A program made the translations under genes and the position numbers. A DNA stretch of 64,000 nt from Eonycteris spelaea (lineage: Eukaryota; Chordata; Mammalia; Chiroptera; Pteropodidae): contig PUFA01000022.1 in NCBI GenBank assembly GCA_003508835.1, positions 7,874,001 through 7,938,000 on the forward strand. The letters run 5' to 3'. The notes under the pieces were generated by a model that saw only the letters and a program-made list of their open reading frames with translations, made no database searches and was not told where the DNA came from. Below are positions 46,083 through 57,556 of this stretch, piece after piece (position 1 is the first letter of the stretch; the number at the start of each line of letters is the position of its first letter).

Positions 46083-46840
46083 AGTACCATATTGTTTTTT
46101 GATGTGATCATGTCAGTTTACACTCTTATCATGGGCATATGATTTCCTGCTATACCACATCTAAAACATTTGGTATTGCCAAACTTTACGGTGTGCCCAA
46201 TCTGATGAGTGGGGAATAGTATTTCTTTGTGTTTTTTATTTGTATTTTTATAATTATTAATAAAAGCGAATACTTTTTCATAGGTTACAATCCATTTTTA
46301 ATCCTTCTTTGAACATTTTTCCTATCTTTGGTCCATTTCCTACTGTGTTTTCTTCCCTTAGTGATTCCTCTAAGTTCTCTCAAATTTGAATACTAACCAT
46401 TGGTCAAAAATACAATAAAAAGCTTTTCTGTCTTTGTGTGACTTCTCTGTCATATGTGATGAGGTCCTTCACAGTACAGATATTTTAAATTTTGTCAGAG
46501 TTACATTTATCAATAATTACCTCTGTTGTTTATACTTTTAATGCTCTTTTTAAAAACCCTCAAGTACACTCAGTAATAAAAAGAATCAAATTTATTGACA
46601 AAATTTGTCAAATTAGGATTTTGAGATAAGGCTTTCATTTACCTAGAAATTATTTTAAATTGTGTGAAACAGGGACCCAATTATAATTTTCAACTGTCTA
46701 CCTGATACACAGCAATATTTAGAGTATAATTAATATTTTCCCACAATTGTATATTTGACATTTTTTAGAATTTATGATTTTCATGTTGCTGATATTTAAG
46801 TACGGTTTATTTTTGTATATTTATTTTGCATTTATTTTGC
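46083..46840 (-). mobile_element. L1M 3' region, antisense
   Basis: Plus-strand order is antisense L1: 'gtttacactcttatcatggg', 'aaacatttggtattgccaaa', 'tcttctttgaacatttttcc'-like text and 'gatattttaaattttgtcag'. 'atttatcaataattacctct' and 'aaacagggacccaattataa' follow. Diverged, with indels throughout. Confidence 0.75.
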
Positions 46841-47356
46841 AAAAATTCACCATTAATTTATTAATTTTTATAATTTTTATGGAGTATCTTAGGTTTTCCA
46901 TATGTACACTGATATGCAAATCATTAAATATTTTATTATTTATTAATTATGAAGCTTTTGTGGAATTTATATCATGTGAGATAATACTATGCTATTGAAT
47001 GAGAATATATAATGATAAATAGTAATTTAAAAAACTTAAAAAGACAAAAGTCCAATCAGTGCATTTCAATCTCCCAAGGAGTAATTGTTTCATAGGTTGC
47101 AAAGAATATATCTAAGAATTCATTTTCATTCACTGATTTAGCAGGACTTTATTGAATCCTTACCAGTGAATAAAGATACTGAAATATTTAAATCGAGATT
47201 TGCATGGGGCTTTTACCAAATTTACTCGACTGTGCTTCTATTCCAGTAATTCACAGGGCAAAATCTCTAATACTGGTTTCAACCTGTCTTTTTTCCAGGA
47301 TTGCTGAATTAACTTAATGAGCTTCAGGGCATTGGCTAGTGCTTATTTATAAGCCT
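46841..47356. other. Unassigned AT-rich sequence
   Basis: It may be further decayed L1 up to about 47000. 47130-47210 weakly resembles an antisense L2 end. Confidence 0.35.
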
Positions 47357-47373
47357 TGTGAAATTACTTCATA

Positions 47374-47422
<49 letters not shown>

Positions 47423-47441
47423 ATTATGAAGTAATTCCACA
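47357..47441. repeat. AT-rich palindrome around a (TA)n microsatellite
   Basis: The arms TGTGAAATTACTTCAT (47357-47372) and ATGAAGTAATTCCACA (47426-47441) are inverted repeats matching at 15 of 16 positions. The 53 bp between them is pure A/T, mainly TA units. The whole 85 bp is close to self-complementary and could extrude as a cruciform. Confidence 0.9.
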
Positions 47442-47649
47442 CTTTTTTCTGAAAAGAGTGGATAAGGTAAGAAAGCTGGACTCTGTAAACAAAATTCAGA
47501 AATGACTCGTGGCTATTGTAAATATCACTACAGTTGTTTACAAGCAAGATGTGATGTTTTGCTCCCTTTGGAATGAGTGTGACAAGTTTTTTCCTTAGTC
47601 TTTTCTTGGAATACATATTTTGTTGATAGTTTTTTACTCTTTTCCTATT
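47442..47649. other. Unique sequence
   Basis: No recognised feature. Confidence 0.4.
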
Positions 47650-48100
47650 TTCTAGCTTTATTGAAGTATAATTGATGAATGAAAAATTTATTTGTGAAGC
47701 CTGTCATTTTTTAATGATACAAAAAAGTGATCAATAAAACAAACATCCATAAGCTCAGGGATCAGCTTTATCAAATCTTAATAGTTTTATATTATTTGCT
47801 TGATTTTTTTTTTTTTTTTTGGCTAAAACCTGCTATCATTTATTAAGCTCCTACTAACTTTTTTCAAAGTCCTATTTAGCTTTCCTTAGGAGGAAATATT
47901 TCAATATACCTATAAGTGCACAAAACAAAAACATATAGCCCAAGATTTATCACAAGATCATTATCTTTGTAACCATCACTCAGGCTAAAAACAACATTCG
48001 CCAACATCAACAAGCGTCTTTCTTATCCTTTTTTGTTACTAACTACCCCCTCCCTCTTTCTTCCCTCCAAAAGTAACCACAGTCTTGACAATTTCCAGGA
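47650..48100 (-). mobile_element. L1M 3' UTR, antisense, interrupted
   Basis: It begins 'tagctttattgaagtataat', the typical antisense L1 3' start. A T14-class run at 47807-47820 and unassigned text follow. It resumes with 'ataagtgcacaaaacaaaaa', 'aaccatcactcaggctaaaa', 'actaccccctccctctttct' and 'ccaaaagtaaccacagtctt', matching L1M (ACCACTCAGGTCAAGAAATAGAAC...CCCCAAAGGTAACCAC). Confidence 0.65.
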
Positions 48101-48484
48101 GCAACAGCAAACCTAGATTCACGTAAATCAAGCATCTGCGATTAAAGTTCATTGATCCCGGCCTTGATTTTCTCAGGAAGTCAACCAGCTAACACTTGCC
48201 ATTGTATTCCTTCAGGATCCAAATGTGGTGGATCTACCTGAGGTATCTCTTCTTTCTCAAGGGAATTTCTGGATTCCATTGTTTGTTTCTCCAGTCCCCA
48301 AGACGGTTAAAGCTCTTCTCGGAGTCTGAGCCTCTCAGTCACCTCTTCCAGGACTGACAGACACCAAGGCTAAAGCAGCCCCAAGCGCCAGGCTCCCGTT
48401 GCTGGAATTGCGCCTTCTCCAATGTTTGGCCCATTAATTCTTCAGTCCTGCTAACTTGTCTATGTATGAAATAGTTTCAAGTAA
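48101..48484. other. Unique sequence of moderate G+C
   Basis: Complex repeat-free text containing CCCCAAGCGCCAGG near 48379. Nothing is recognised. Confidence 0.4.
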
Positions 48485-48645
48485 ATTATCTATTTTAACC
48501 CTTTAAAAATCCTCAGAAACTAATTCTATTTCCCCATTCTGCAGCTGAAGCTACAAGCACTTAAGCAACTTAGCACACGTCATTCAGCCATGAAGTAGTT
48601 GAGCGATGACCCAGTCATGTCTTCTGACCAGTCTTTCCAGTGCAT
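48485..48645 (-). repeat. MIR SINE, antisense
   Basis: 'ttctatttccccattctgca' and 'aagcaacttagcacacgtca', then 'cagccatgaagtagttgagc', parallel antisense MIR (CCCCATTTTACAGATGAGG...AAGGTCACACAGCTAGTAAG). Confidence 0.7.
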
Positions 48646-50676
48646 CATTGATGAAAAAAACAGCCTAACACTTAAATCTTTATACAAAAGGGTGACTTGG
48701 ATTTGGGGGATGTAGTGACTCCAGAAATAAATTTCTCATCGTTGTAACTAAACAGTCTATATGATTATGTCAAATATATTTCCTGACTGTTTCATAGCAG
48801 GAACACAGTCTGTCCACAACATTATTTAGAACAACAAAGCATATAACAATTGTGCTGATTTAACTTAGAAAGACAAGAACCATAGCTTACAAGTGTAACT
48901 CTATGATCTTTAGTATACAGAAAAAAATGGGTATCTATCACAACGAAGCTTGTCCTTGTTGTGCTGAATCAAAGTCATACCAACCACTGAGAATCCTGCC
49001 TCTTCAATGAGTATTAGCAGAGATACAAGCAAACCATGACTTGAAAAATGGTTGGAAAAAGTCCAACATTAGTCCTACACAGTAATATTGTGTATCTATA
49101 TTTTCTCAATTTCAAATTTTCCTTTCTACTTTTAACAGAAACATGAAAGGCACGTAAATATTATCATTTGTCCTGTCTCCAGGTACTGATGATTTTTCTT
49201 TGATAGGAGTTATAAAGTTACACTTTAAAAACATATAAAAAGAACTAGAATTATTACGGTTTATTAATGTCAGGTTCCCTGCTAAATACATCAGCCGTTA
49301 ACAAAAATTGTTCCAGTATATCCACAAATGTTTCACCTACTTCTATTCTATTCCATGCTTTGACCCTTTCATTGATTATTTTAATACAAATATATGTGTG
49401 AGTGAAGTTTGATCCTATCAATCATTTATACAAAGTCCCTGGCGGAGAAGCATTGCTCGATTGAATAGCAAACATTTAAATAACCTCCAATGCGATATGT
49501 TGGGCTGGCAGAACAAAGAGTAGAAAGGATGATTCCTATCTCTAAATGTTTTCTGAAATCCATCTTTAAACAGGAAGCAGGTGGTTTATGGGGTGGATGA
49601 CAAAGCAGTGAATCGTGACACCTGATGCTGCCCCTGCCATAAGCCGGCTCTGCTTTAACTGCTGCTTGGCTGCGGTAATTGTCTTCACCACCCTGATGCC
49701 TGGTTTTCTTGTAAGAATGGGATGTGTTTTATGCTCTATATTATCCTTTATGTCTTATAACTGAATAACTTTTAGTCAGAAAAAAAAGTTTTATAAAATG
49801 GATTCAAAGTAATAGCCTGAGGTTTGCTAACATACTTTTCCCTGAGCTGTGGACTCAACACAGCTATTTTTCAAAAAAGACAACAGAGGAAAAAAATAGG
49901 TGTACCCTAAAATTCTTCAGAATCTCTCAAAAGTCAGTGAAATTTCCTATGAGGTAAAAAACTTAGTATTTACTGCAAATTATAGATTTCAATATATTTG
50001 TACAGAAATATTTGTTTTGTATCAGGTAATATCTATTACTCACGTTTCTCCTAAAAATTATACCCTAACTTTCCAGATCACAGTGGTCAGATGAGAATAG
50101 AACAGTCTTAAATGTCGAATTTCATCCGCAAGATAATGAGAAGTAACTAAAAGGTTAAAAGTAGGTGAGCAACATAACTAGACTGGAGTTTGGGGAATAT
50201 TTACATAGAGATCAGGTCAGAGGAACACATATCGTTGTGGGAACCCCAGCTAAGAGGAAAGATGGCTGTCTGTAGGAAGGTGGTTGCCCCAGGGTTAGAA
50301 AGGCTTAGAGAGAATTGACGGCATTCAGTCGTGTCCCCTCTCCTCAGCACGTGCTCTCCGATCGCGTGTGGATCAGTGACTGACAGACACACATTTGGTT
50401 AAACCAGATCCTATATTCTCAAACTGCATCCTTAGCATCACGGAAGGACTGGCCGAGAAACAGTTCTCCCTCTTCTTCTGCCACCAATTTCAGTGAGCTT
50501 GGGGACAGTCTAAAGATTAAGTCAGAAACTTACTTCTCTTTTATTAGAACTTTAAATAATCAGGTAGGATCTAGTGAGCACAGCTCACGAATGGTAAAGA
50601 TAAAGAGCCTCAATGTCTTAAAAAGTACTTCATATCCTAGGAGTAATAAGTGATCCATTTTACTTAACTTCTGAGT
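48646..50676. other. Unique sequence
   Basis: About 2 kb without a recognised repeat. 49560-49720 is complex and GC-richer ('gctgcggtaattgtcttcac' near 49669), enhancer-like. 50200-50510 is GC-richer with clustered CpGs (CCGATCGCG near 50358). No coding signal. Confidence 0.4.
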
Positions 50677-50706
50677 GTGTTGTGTGAGTGTGAGTGTGTG
50701 TGTGTT
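50677..50706. repeat. Imperfect (GT)n tract
   Basis: GTGTG units interrupted by GA and TT. Confidence 0.85.
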
Positions 50707-50769
50707 CTGTGGTATACAAAAGAGCATATACTTCATAGATTACTGCATTGAATTTTTAAAAACATAAAA

Positions 50770-50818
50770 CATGTAAGATCATACCTGGCACAGAGTGGAT
50801 GCTCTATGAATACTGATT
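50770..50818 (+). repeat. MIR/L2 3' tail, short
   Basis: 'acctggcacagagtggatgc' then 'tctatgaatactgatt' fits the shared CTGGCACATAGTAGGTGCTCAATAAATA tail of MIR and L2. Too short to choose between them. Confidence 0.5.
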
Positions 50819-51913
50819 CCCTTCTTTCTACCCCAACCATTTCTTAGCGAACAGCCAGAAGGTCAGGGTTCTCATAGGGCAATTCGATAAAAATATATAT
50901 CTGTCATCCCTAAACATGAATTAATGATATAGAATAGAGGCCCTAAAAAACTGTAACTTTCAGGTTGTCTTAGCAGTGCCCAAGTCTAATTTATCGTGCT
51001 AAACATAACTAAATTGTTTGCTTGACCATATATAAAGTTGGTGTTCTTTCTTCTTTAAGCCATATATTTACCTAAGGAGTAGTTATGCTATTGTGACCTT
51101 TTAATATATTGAAATTTTGAAGTAAATATTTCAACTTCTCTTCCCTGGGAGTTTTAAAATAAACTCCTAATGAAAAAGAATGGAATAGAAAGTTAAAAGC
51201 TAATCAGTCTCCATGTGTTGACAAAAGTCTGTGAGTCTCAGACACATCATCCAAAGTTTCATAGATGTGGCTCTCATTATTATAATCTTCTGTATTCCGG
51301 GAGTTCCCAAAAAAGTAGAAGAAAAGATACTAATTTGTCCACATATCAAAGAGTAACTTTGGCGGAGTTTTTTAAAAAATCACAGAATGCAACTGGGCAT
51401 GTACAGAAAAGTGGACAATGAGGCGGTCACCTGTAACAAGATGGTGAAGACATGCTGATACCCTGTGAATTACAGCTACCATGGTAACAGTTTGCTTTCC
51501 CTACTCTGTCTCGTCTAGCCCTCTGTCCTAACTCGAAAGTAATCAGAGCACTTGCTCCTGCAATGTGGGCAGTGGGACAGTTTTAATTCCACTTATGCCA
51601 GATAAAATGACCTCTATATCACTGCCACTGTGATTAAGCTTTTTATAGCTATGAGGCAAGAGACCAGATTTAAATATTAGCAATTGGTGAGAAATTCTTC
51701 TTTACACACCACTTTACTCAAGGTTTTTTTTGATACCCTTTCTATGAATTTCTCATGCCTGCCTCTTACAACTCTTTTACTTTTCTCATCAACATATTTA
51801 ATGTGATTCCTAAAAAGGTCATCAGGATTTGACAGAAGAACTATGTGCCCTCCAGATCACTCCTCTCTGTGAAGGGGGCAGGCTCTGATTCTGTGGCTGC
51901 TGAGAGAGAATCC
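50819..51913. other. Unique sequence
   Basis: No recognised repeat. A frame at 51215-51421 has no recognisable domain. Confidence 0.4.
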
Positions 51914-51933
51914 GGGGTGGGGGAGGGGGCGGG
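51914..51933 (+). promoter_or_regulatory. Strong G-quadruplex motif with GC box
   Basis: GGGG-T-GGGGG-A-GGGGG-C-GGG: four G-runs joined by single-nucleotide loops, predicted to be very stable. It overlaps GGGGGCGGG, an Sp1-type GC box. It sits in a small GC-rich island (51840-51990) within AT-rich DNA. Confidence 0.75.
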
Positions 51934-52013
51934 TGACACTGAGTGCTGTCCACTTAGCGTAAAACCCTGTCCGGGCAGCTGACGGTTGTGCTTCTGCCCC
52001 TTTATTTACAAGT

Positions 52014-52066
52014 TATCTGTCTGTCTGTCTGTCTGTCTATCTCTCTCTCTCTCTCTTTCTCTCTAT
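52014..52066. repeat. Compound (TCTG)n(TC)n microsatellite
   Basis: About six TCTG units, then TATC and a TC run to about 52066. A minus-strand frame over it (52208-52002) is low-complexity. Confidence 0.95.
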
Positions 52067-52474
52067 CCTCTGGCAGTAACTTCAAGAGTGTTGGTGGTAG
52101 GATGTTCAGGTACGAAAATGTCTTTTGTTGCAATATGACATATCGCATATTATTCTTGTGAATTCCCTTAGGCTGCTGGGAATGAATTAAAATCCTGATG
52201 TAGAACACTTATTCTCATAGAAAGTCCCTTTAATCTGAACTATGAGAAGGGGAAACGGATTTCCAAACTCGACCCATCTTCCTGACTACATCTCTTAATT
52301 ACCACTCTGTTTTTCCTTCGAGGGTAGCATCGACTTCTTATTACGCACTTTCCATCCCAATATATAAATAATCTTAGGTCAGGGTGGAAAAAAATGTCAA
52401 GAAGTACCAGCTAGTATGTAAGAGCTAGGAAACTAAATAAAATATGCAACTTATTTTCATAAAAGCTAACAATT
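52067..52474. other. Unique sequence
   Basis: No recognised feature. Confidence 0.4.
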
Positions 52475-52585
52475 ACCTTGAACAAATCATTAAAACTCAT
52501 TCTTAACTTGTTTCTGCATCAGAAAATGAGAGAGTTTAACTCTGACCTCTGATATTCCTCCAAAATGTTATAACACTTACATCAT
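52475..52585 (+). repeat. MIR-family fragment (MIR3-like)
   Basis: 'ttaccttgaacaaatcatta' and 'ctgcatcagaaaatgagaga', then 'gtttaactctgacctctgat', parallel GACCTTGGGCAAGTCACTTAACC...CATCTGTAAAATGAGGGGGTTGGACTAGATGACCTCT. Confidence 0.55.
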
Positions 52586-54599
52586 TAAATTTCAGTGTCT
52601 TATATAATAGTTTCCTGAAATGGTTTTCTTTACTTTGGTCAACATTCAAACTAGGCCAGAATTTTATCACAAATGCTAGTATTTAATAGGGGTCAGTCTC
52701 CAGTATGAGAAAAAACACATAACTAGAAATTAATGTTCAAATCAGACAGAAGCTTGACTCAGTGTGCAATCCTTTCTCATTTTCCAGTCCGATTTGAAGC
52801 CTTCACTCTTTGCAGCTTGATGCCATTAGGGAATTATTTGACAAAGTGAAGAGGAAGACAAAGAAGCGAATTTGCTATTCATTAATTTAAACTATGCTGC
52901 CAGGTAAGAACTCCCCCAGCCTCCCAGCCTCTGCCACCTCCCCCATCACCCAGGTGTGTGTGGATGAGTTTGAGTGGAATTGAAGAAGCATTTTTACTCC
53001 TTTCTTTCTTATTCAATTCTTATGAAAAAAATCAATAGTTCTTTTCTAGGAGTTAAAGGAAATAGGAGTGTAGATGATGATGGAATTATTTCCAACCAGG
53101 GCTTTTTGAAGATTACAACCTTCTCTTATGTTACATGAGTCTATGTGAAAATTTGTTTCGTATTTGTCTCATGAGAATACTTATAGTGATAATATGTTAC
53201 CTGCATATTTACACCATGAGACTAGTTATATAGTGATAAATTAATGCATATTTTAACTTCATGGATATTTATTTTATATTATTTTCTAAAGTAATGTGAT
53301 AAAAAAAATTATTTCATTGTTAGGCTTAAACATAAAAATTCTTATATAATTGTACTGAAGAGTTAAATGGTATGGTTATTGAAAATGAAGCATGATGAGA
53401 GAAATGTGTTCTAGAAACTCTTTTTAGGAGGAAAATTAAGTGTCTGAATTCATAATTGTGAGCTTTATATACATTTTCCATTAACATAGATTTAACAAAA
53501 TTATTCTACAACAAATATTTATCTATTAACTCTTTAAAAATAACTCTTCTGGCATGCATGTACATGTGAGGTTAAGAAATATTCATTTAAATTTCTACAA
53601 GGACTGTTAAAAAAATACCTTAAAATAGCCTAATGATATAAGCTTATACCAAGCTGAAAATGCAAGTATTTCTAAAAATTTTAAATGTTGCCAAAGATTA
53701 AAAATAAGGTTTATAAATAGCAAAGTGAAATATCTAGAGTTTAGAAGATCATATATAAACATCGTAACCAAAATATAATTTTTATTTTTTTAATCTGTGT
53801 GATAAATTTACCATTATAAATAATCTTCTTTATAGAGATGCTAAATGGTGTCATAAAGGTATTATTACTTGATATCGTTGCTACACTTTTTTCTCTCTTT
53901 GTTTTGAAAAGATTTATAGTTATTTCTCTATTTAGCCACAAATGTGATTTCAAGATAGCTATCGCATCAGAAAATGCACACGTTTCTTATGTAACTTCAT
54001 TTCCATGGAAACCTGAAGACGCTTCATGCACCGTCTTTCAGTTTTCTAAAGAAAAATAACTTTCATTATTTGACACGAGACACCATGGGAATGCCTATGT
54101 CAAGAATAATTAAATTTTGCTTTTCAGCTTCTCTACCGGTATATTGACTGTCTAAAGAAGTCTTGCTGTCTGGTGTCTGATAATGTTTCTCGAGTGCATG
54201 AAGAGAAGTGAATTGAGCAAACCAGTTAGGCTGTCATGTGAAAGTTAGATAAAGATGCTGTAGAAATGTAACACATTGAGACTTTATTAATCAGTTCATG
54301 TATTCATTTATTAAACCAAGGTTGTTTTGACAGAGTAGCTCTAATGCTATGTGTATAGAGAATTAGAAAATACATCCAACTACATGGTTACCATGGCGTT
54401 TGCAATTTGAGTTTTAACAGTTACTATCATTTCATAAAAACAAAGCATTAGATTAGCTTTGGTCCTAAAGACTTCTGCAAACTGTAAGGCTGACGAAGAA
54501 AAGTTCATATGACATACTGCAAGAAACGAAGGTAGTAATGCAGAGAGAATAATTACTTCAAATGAAGTCACACAAGCTCCTCATCGTGCCTGACCTCAC
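52586..54599. other. Unique AT-rich sequence
   Basis: About 2 kb with no recognised transposon. It contains the exon-like segment at 52816-52903 and a C-rich patch after it (52912-52952). Frames at 53838-54059 and minus 53953-53741 have no recognisable domain. Confidence 0.4.
52816..52903 (+). other. Exon-like segment (88 nt)
   Basis: The 3' splice-site-like CTTCACTCTTTGCAG ends at 52815 and the donor GCCAG|GTAAGA starts at 52904. In the frame starting at the first base, 24 codons are open (beginning LDAIRELFDKVKRKTKKR) before a TAA inside the segment. The peptide is charged and not recognised. It could be a non-coding exon, a stop-containing exon, or a decoy. Confidence 0.18.
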
Positions 54600-54930
54600 A
54601 CTGCTTTTTCAAACCCATCTGCCATTTTATAAGTGATCCCTCTGCCTAACAGGTTTGTGCCATCTCTCTTTCCAGACACATTACAATCCTCTTTTGCCTT
54701 TACAACATTCCAAAGCCTCTTAAGGTCGTTCTTCCATAGCATCTCATCCGTACCTTGGATGGGATACCTATCGTATTGCGTGCCAATTTTATATTTATTT
54801 TCTTGCCCCATTACATTTAAGCATTCTGAATATGGTGATATCTTGTTTTCTATATACATTTGAGGACTTTGTGAGAGTTCATCCTGAAAAACTGCTTAAT
54901 AAATGGGTGAATGAAAGAATGAACAAACGA
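54600..54930 (+). mobile_element. L2 LINE 3' fragment, diverged
   Basis: The end 'actgcttaataaatgggtga' followed by 'atgaaagaatgaacaaac' matches the L2 terminus (GCTCAATAAATATTTGTTGAATGAATGAATGA). The upstream part is less certain. Overlapping open frames on both strands (54596-54863) fall inside this repeat. Confidence 0.5.
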
Positions 54931-55479
54931 AGAAAAAATATGACCAACCGCATCTTTATATACTGGATAGAATGAAAACTCTGCATTCAATGCCAGTGTC
55001 AAAACGGATAAAAAGTTGCCACTGGTTCTGAATTCAGATCAGATGGTAAATTCTAAAGAAATTCATCCAGACATTATTTTAATATTAGGCAATATCTCTG
55101 TAGAAAAACTATTCCCCATTTTATTATTTGAGTTGTAAAATTATAGCACTTACTATATGGCAAACGAAAAAAAATGTTGGACTCTACTGAGAAATATAAC
55201 CCAGTGGTTGTGGCATATATAAAATACAATTAATAACTCAAACTAAAGAGCCAAGAGTGAGAAAAATGGAAAGAATTTAATAGCTCGATCTGTTAATGAG
55301 CACTGAAAAGTGAAGGGCTTTTAAATTAAAAACTTAAGAATTTAGAAGTAACATGATGGGGGGAAAATATATGGAAAATAAAAGGTGTAAGAAATTCTAA
55401 GATGTAGTTTCATAACAGCAAGGCAAAAACAGGAAACAGAAATATTAGCTTTTCTCAATTACCCCAATATAAATTATGA
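54931..55479. other. Unique AT-rich sequence
   Basis: No recognised feature. Confidence 0.4.
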
Positions 55480-56790
55480 AGGTTCTGATGAAAATAGTAC
55501 CTGTTCAAATAGAAAGGGAAGGAGGAATTAGAATCCATATTTCAGAAATAATAAGCAGAGGTGGAGGATGGTATGAACGCATGGGAGGTAGGTAAAGGTG
55601 AATCAAAGTGACCCCACCTTGCTCTCTGTCTGAGTTTCAGTATTGAGTTAGGATGATCCCTGATCAAGAATTCTCAAAGGACGTATTTCTTAGGGAAACT
55701 AATAAAATCAGCCTTGACATGCTAATTTTGAGTAAGAATTTACATAGGAAGGTGGAGAAACCCTGATACAGCTGAAAGCCCCAGGATACAGAAAATATAA
55801 GAAAGTTTCAAGCAATCAGTTTGAAGTCCTTGAATGTAAGAATGTCATAAGAGAGAGAAAAGAAAGTAAAACGAGCATAGACTCGAGAACTAAATGGATT
55901 AATAAGTAAGGCAGCAAAGAGAAAGAAATATCCAACCCCCCCCCCCAAAAAAAAAATCTCATAGGCAGAGAAAAAAAGAAGATACAAGAATCTTGAAAGT
56001 ATGAACACACTTTTCCAAAGAAATATCCAGATAGAGGGACCAGACAAATTGGAAAGGGCAGGGGAGCTAATCCTGATAAGAACTGAATGAGTGTGGTGGG
56101 TGCTTCTAGGGTATCACTGATAATTAGCACTAGAATGAAAGACAGAATTAAACATAAAGGGAAAAAAAGGGGCTTCGCCAACATACAGACTGATTTAATT
56201 CTCAGAACTTTATAAAGTTAAGTGTTAGTTAAATAAAAAGACTGAAGGCAACATAATTAGTATACGACTGGATCCCCTAATATAGGTAGACACATAGAAA
56301 TGGATAGGGGAAGACAGGCTCTCTGCGGCTTATCAACATTTAATCAAAAAGGATAAGAGAAGTTAAGATATAAACTATCCAAAACTATCACAAGCCCAAG
56401 TGAAATTTTCATTCTAGACTTTTTAATTTAGGAGAAAGCCACAATTGGCAAATACCTGAAGACAAGTAGACATTTGGTAATAGAATTCTGGGACAAGAGC
56501 AAGTAACGTTTTATTGTTCTCGCAAAAAAAAAGGTTCTTGAAAACCTATAGTTATACACTAGAAAAAACTGAAAGAAAGCAAAATGCAAAGGTATTGCAA
56601 CTTAGACATAGAAAAAACTTTTATAGCAAGATATTCAAAATACTACCTCATATCTAAGCCTGGGCGGGTCATAATGCTGAGGTATGTAAAAAAGCCAGCT
56701 CCATCAAGGATTCTATTTTTATTTAAAAAAAAAAAAAAAAGACAAAGAAAAAAACTGAAAACAAGGTCAAAATGAACAAGCAATTCCTGG
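55480..56790 (+). repeat. Purine-rich unassigned block, possibly old L1/HAL1
   Basis: The plus strand is markedly A+G rich for over 1.2 kb, as in L1 5' and ORF1 regions. 'gctgaaagccccaggataca' and 'gtttcaagcaatcagtttga' have an L1-like feel, but I cannot align it to a consensus. Minus-strand frames at 56184-55816 (122 codons) and 56047-55808 are hydrophobic by-products of the pyrimidine-rich complement. Confidence 0.25.
55936..55956. repeat. C11-A10 homopolymer junction
   Basis: A run of about eleven C followed at once by about ten A. Confidence 0.9.
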
Positions 56791-57194
56791 CTTTTGGTGA
56801 TAAAGTAGATGATTCTGAAAATTGTTCAAAACAATACCAGCTAAGGTTAATAGGCTTGCTGGAAGGTTGGAAGTTAGAAAGTCAGCCAATTTTATAGAGG
56901 TATACTGTGAATGATACACCAGCAAATCTCCAGGGTTATTTATTTATGTTGTTATTGTTTTTCTTTTATTGTCAGCAGAATGTGTACATCATATGCCAAC
57001 TGCCTTCATCTCACTGAGAACTTTCCTGGAATGATTTTTTTTTTAATAGCTTAACATCCTGATTGATAAAGCAATTAAAACAAATTCTATAATACTAAAG
57101 CAGGTAAGTGGTAGTATTACTTGAATTTTGGAGCTTTGTTGAACATTTTGAAAAGATGGTAACCTTTTAGTAAGGGTATAGGCATTGAAAACCA
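56791..57194. other. Unique sequence
   Basis: A poly(A) run at 56728-56743 precedes it. It contains the exon-like segment 57050-57103. Confidence 0.4.
57050..57103 (+). other. Exon-like segment (54 nt, open frame)
   Basis: The T-rich tract ATTTTTTTTTTAATAG ends at 57049 and a consensus donor, AAAGCAG|GTAAGTGG, starts at 57104. The 54 nt are a multiple of three, and frame 1 is fully open (LNILIDKAIKTNSIILKQ). The other frames hit stops at once. Not recognised. It would join in frame to 58198 if the downstream AG of the tandem acceptor there is used. Confidence 0.15.
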
Positions 57195-57360
57195 TTTAAA
57201 CCATCATTTCACAAATTATCTTGAAAGTTTATTTCCTTACATGTAAAATGGGTATAATGATAACTAGAGTGTGGAGTAGTTCTTAGAGTTGAAAGAACTT
57301 GAAAATCTACTTGAATAGAACCTGTCACATAGTAGAAGTAGAGAAATAATGATAAAGGCC
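57195..57360 (+). repeat. MIR SINE, 3' two-thirds
   Basis: 'ttccttacatgtaaaatggg' and 'tataatgataactagagtgt', then 'gaatagaacctgtcacatag' and 'tagaagtagagaaataatga', match MIR (TCATCTGTAAAATGGGGATAATAATA...GTGCCTGGCACATAGTAAG). Confidence 0.75.
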
Positions 57361-57525
57361 TTGAGGGGAAACCGAAATGATATATTAAAGTAATTTTTTA
57401 AAAGATAAAAGTATGACTCTCATCCAAACATAGTATGAACCATTTTAAATATGCAGTTTAATTCATTAATTAATGAGGGCACATAAAAGATGTTGCATCT
57501 GGTCAATGGATTATCTTTAAAGCAG

Positions 57526-57556
<31 letters not shown>

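Noticed and set aside
47380..47616. Minus-strand frame ending in YIYIYI
   Set aside because: Translation of the (TA)n palindrome core.
55816..56184. 122-codon hydrophobic minus-strand frame, the longest in the window
   Set aside because: It is read from the pyrimidine-rich complement of a purine-rich block and crosses the C11-A10 homopolymer. The hydrophobic, Phe/Leu/Ser-rich composition is what such sequence gives by chance.
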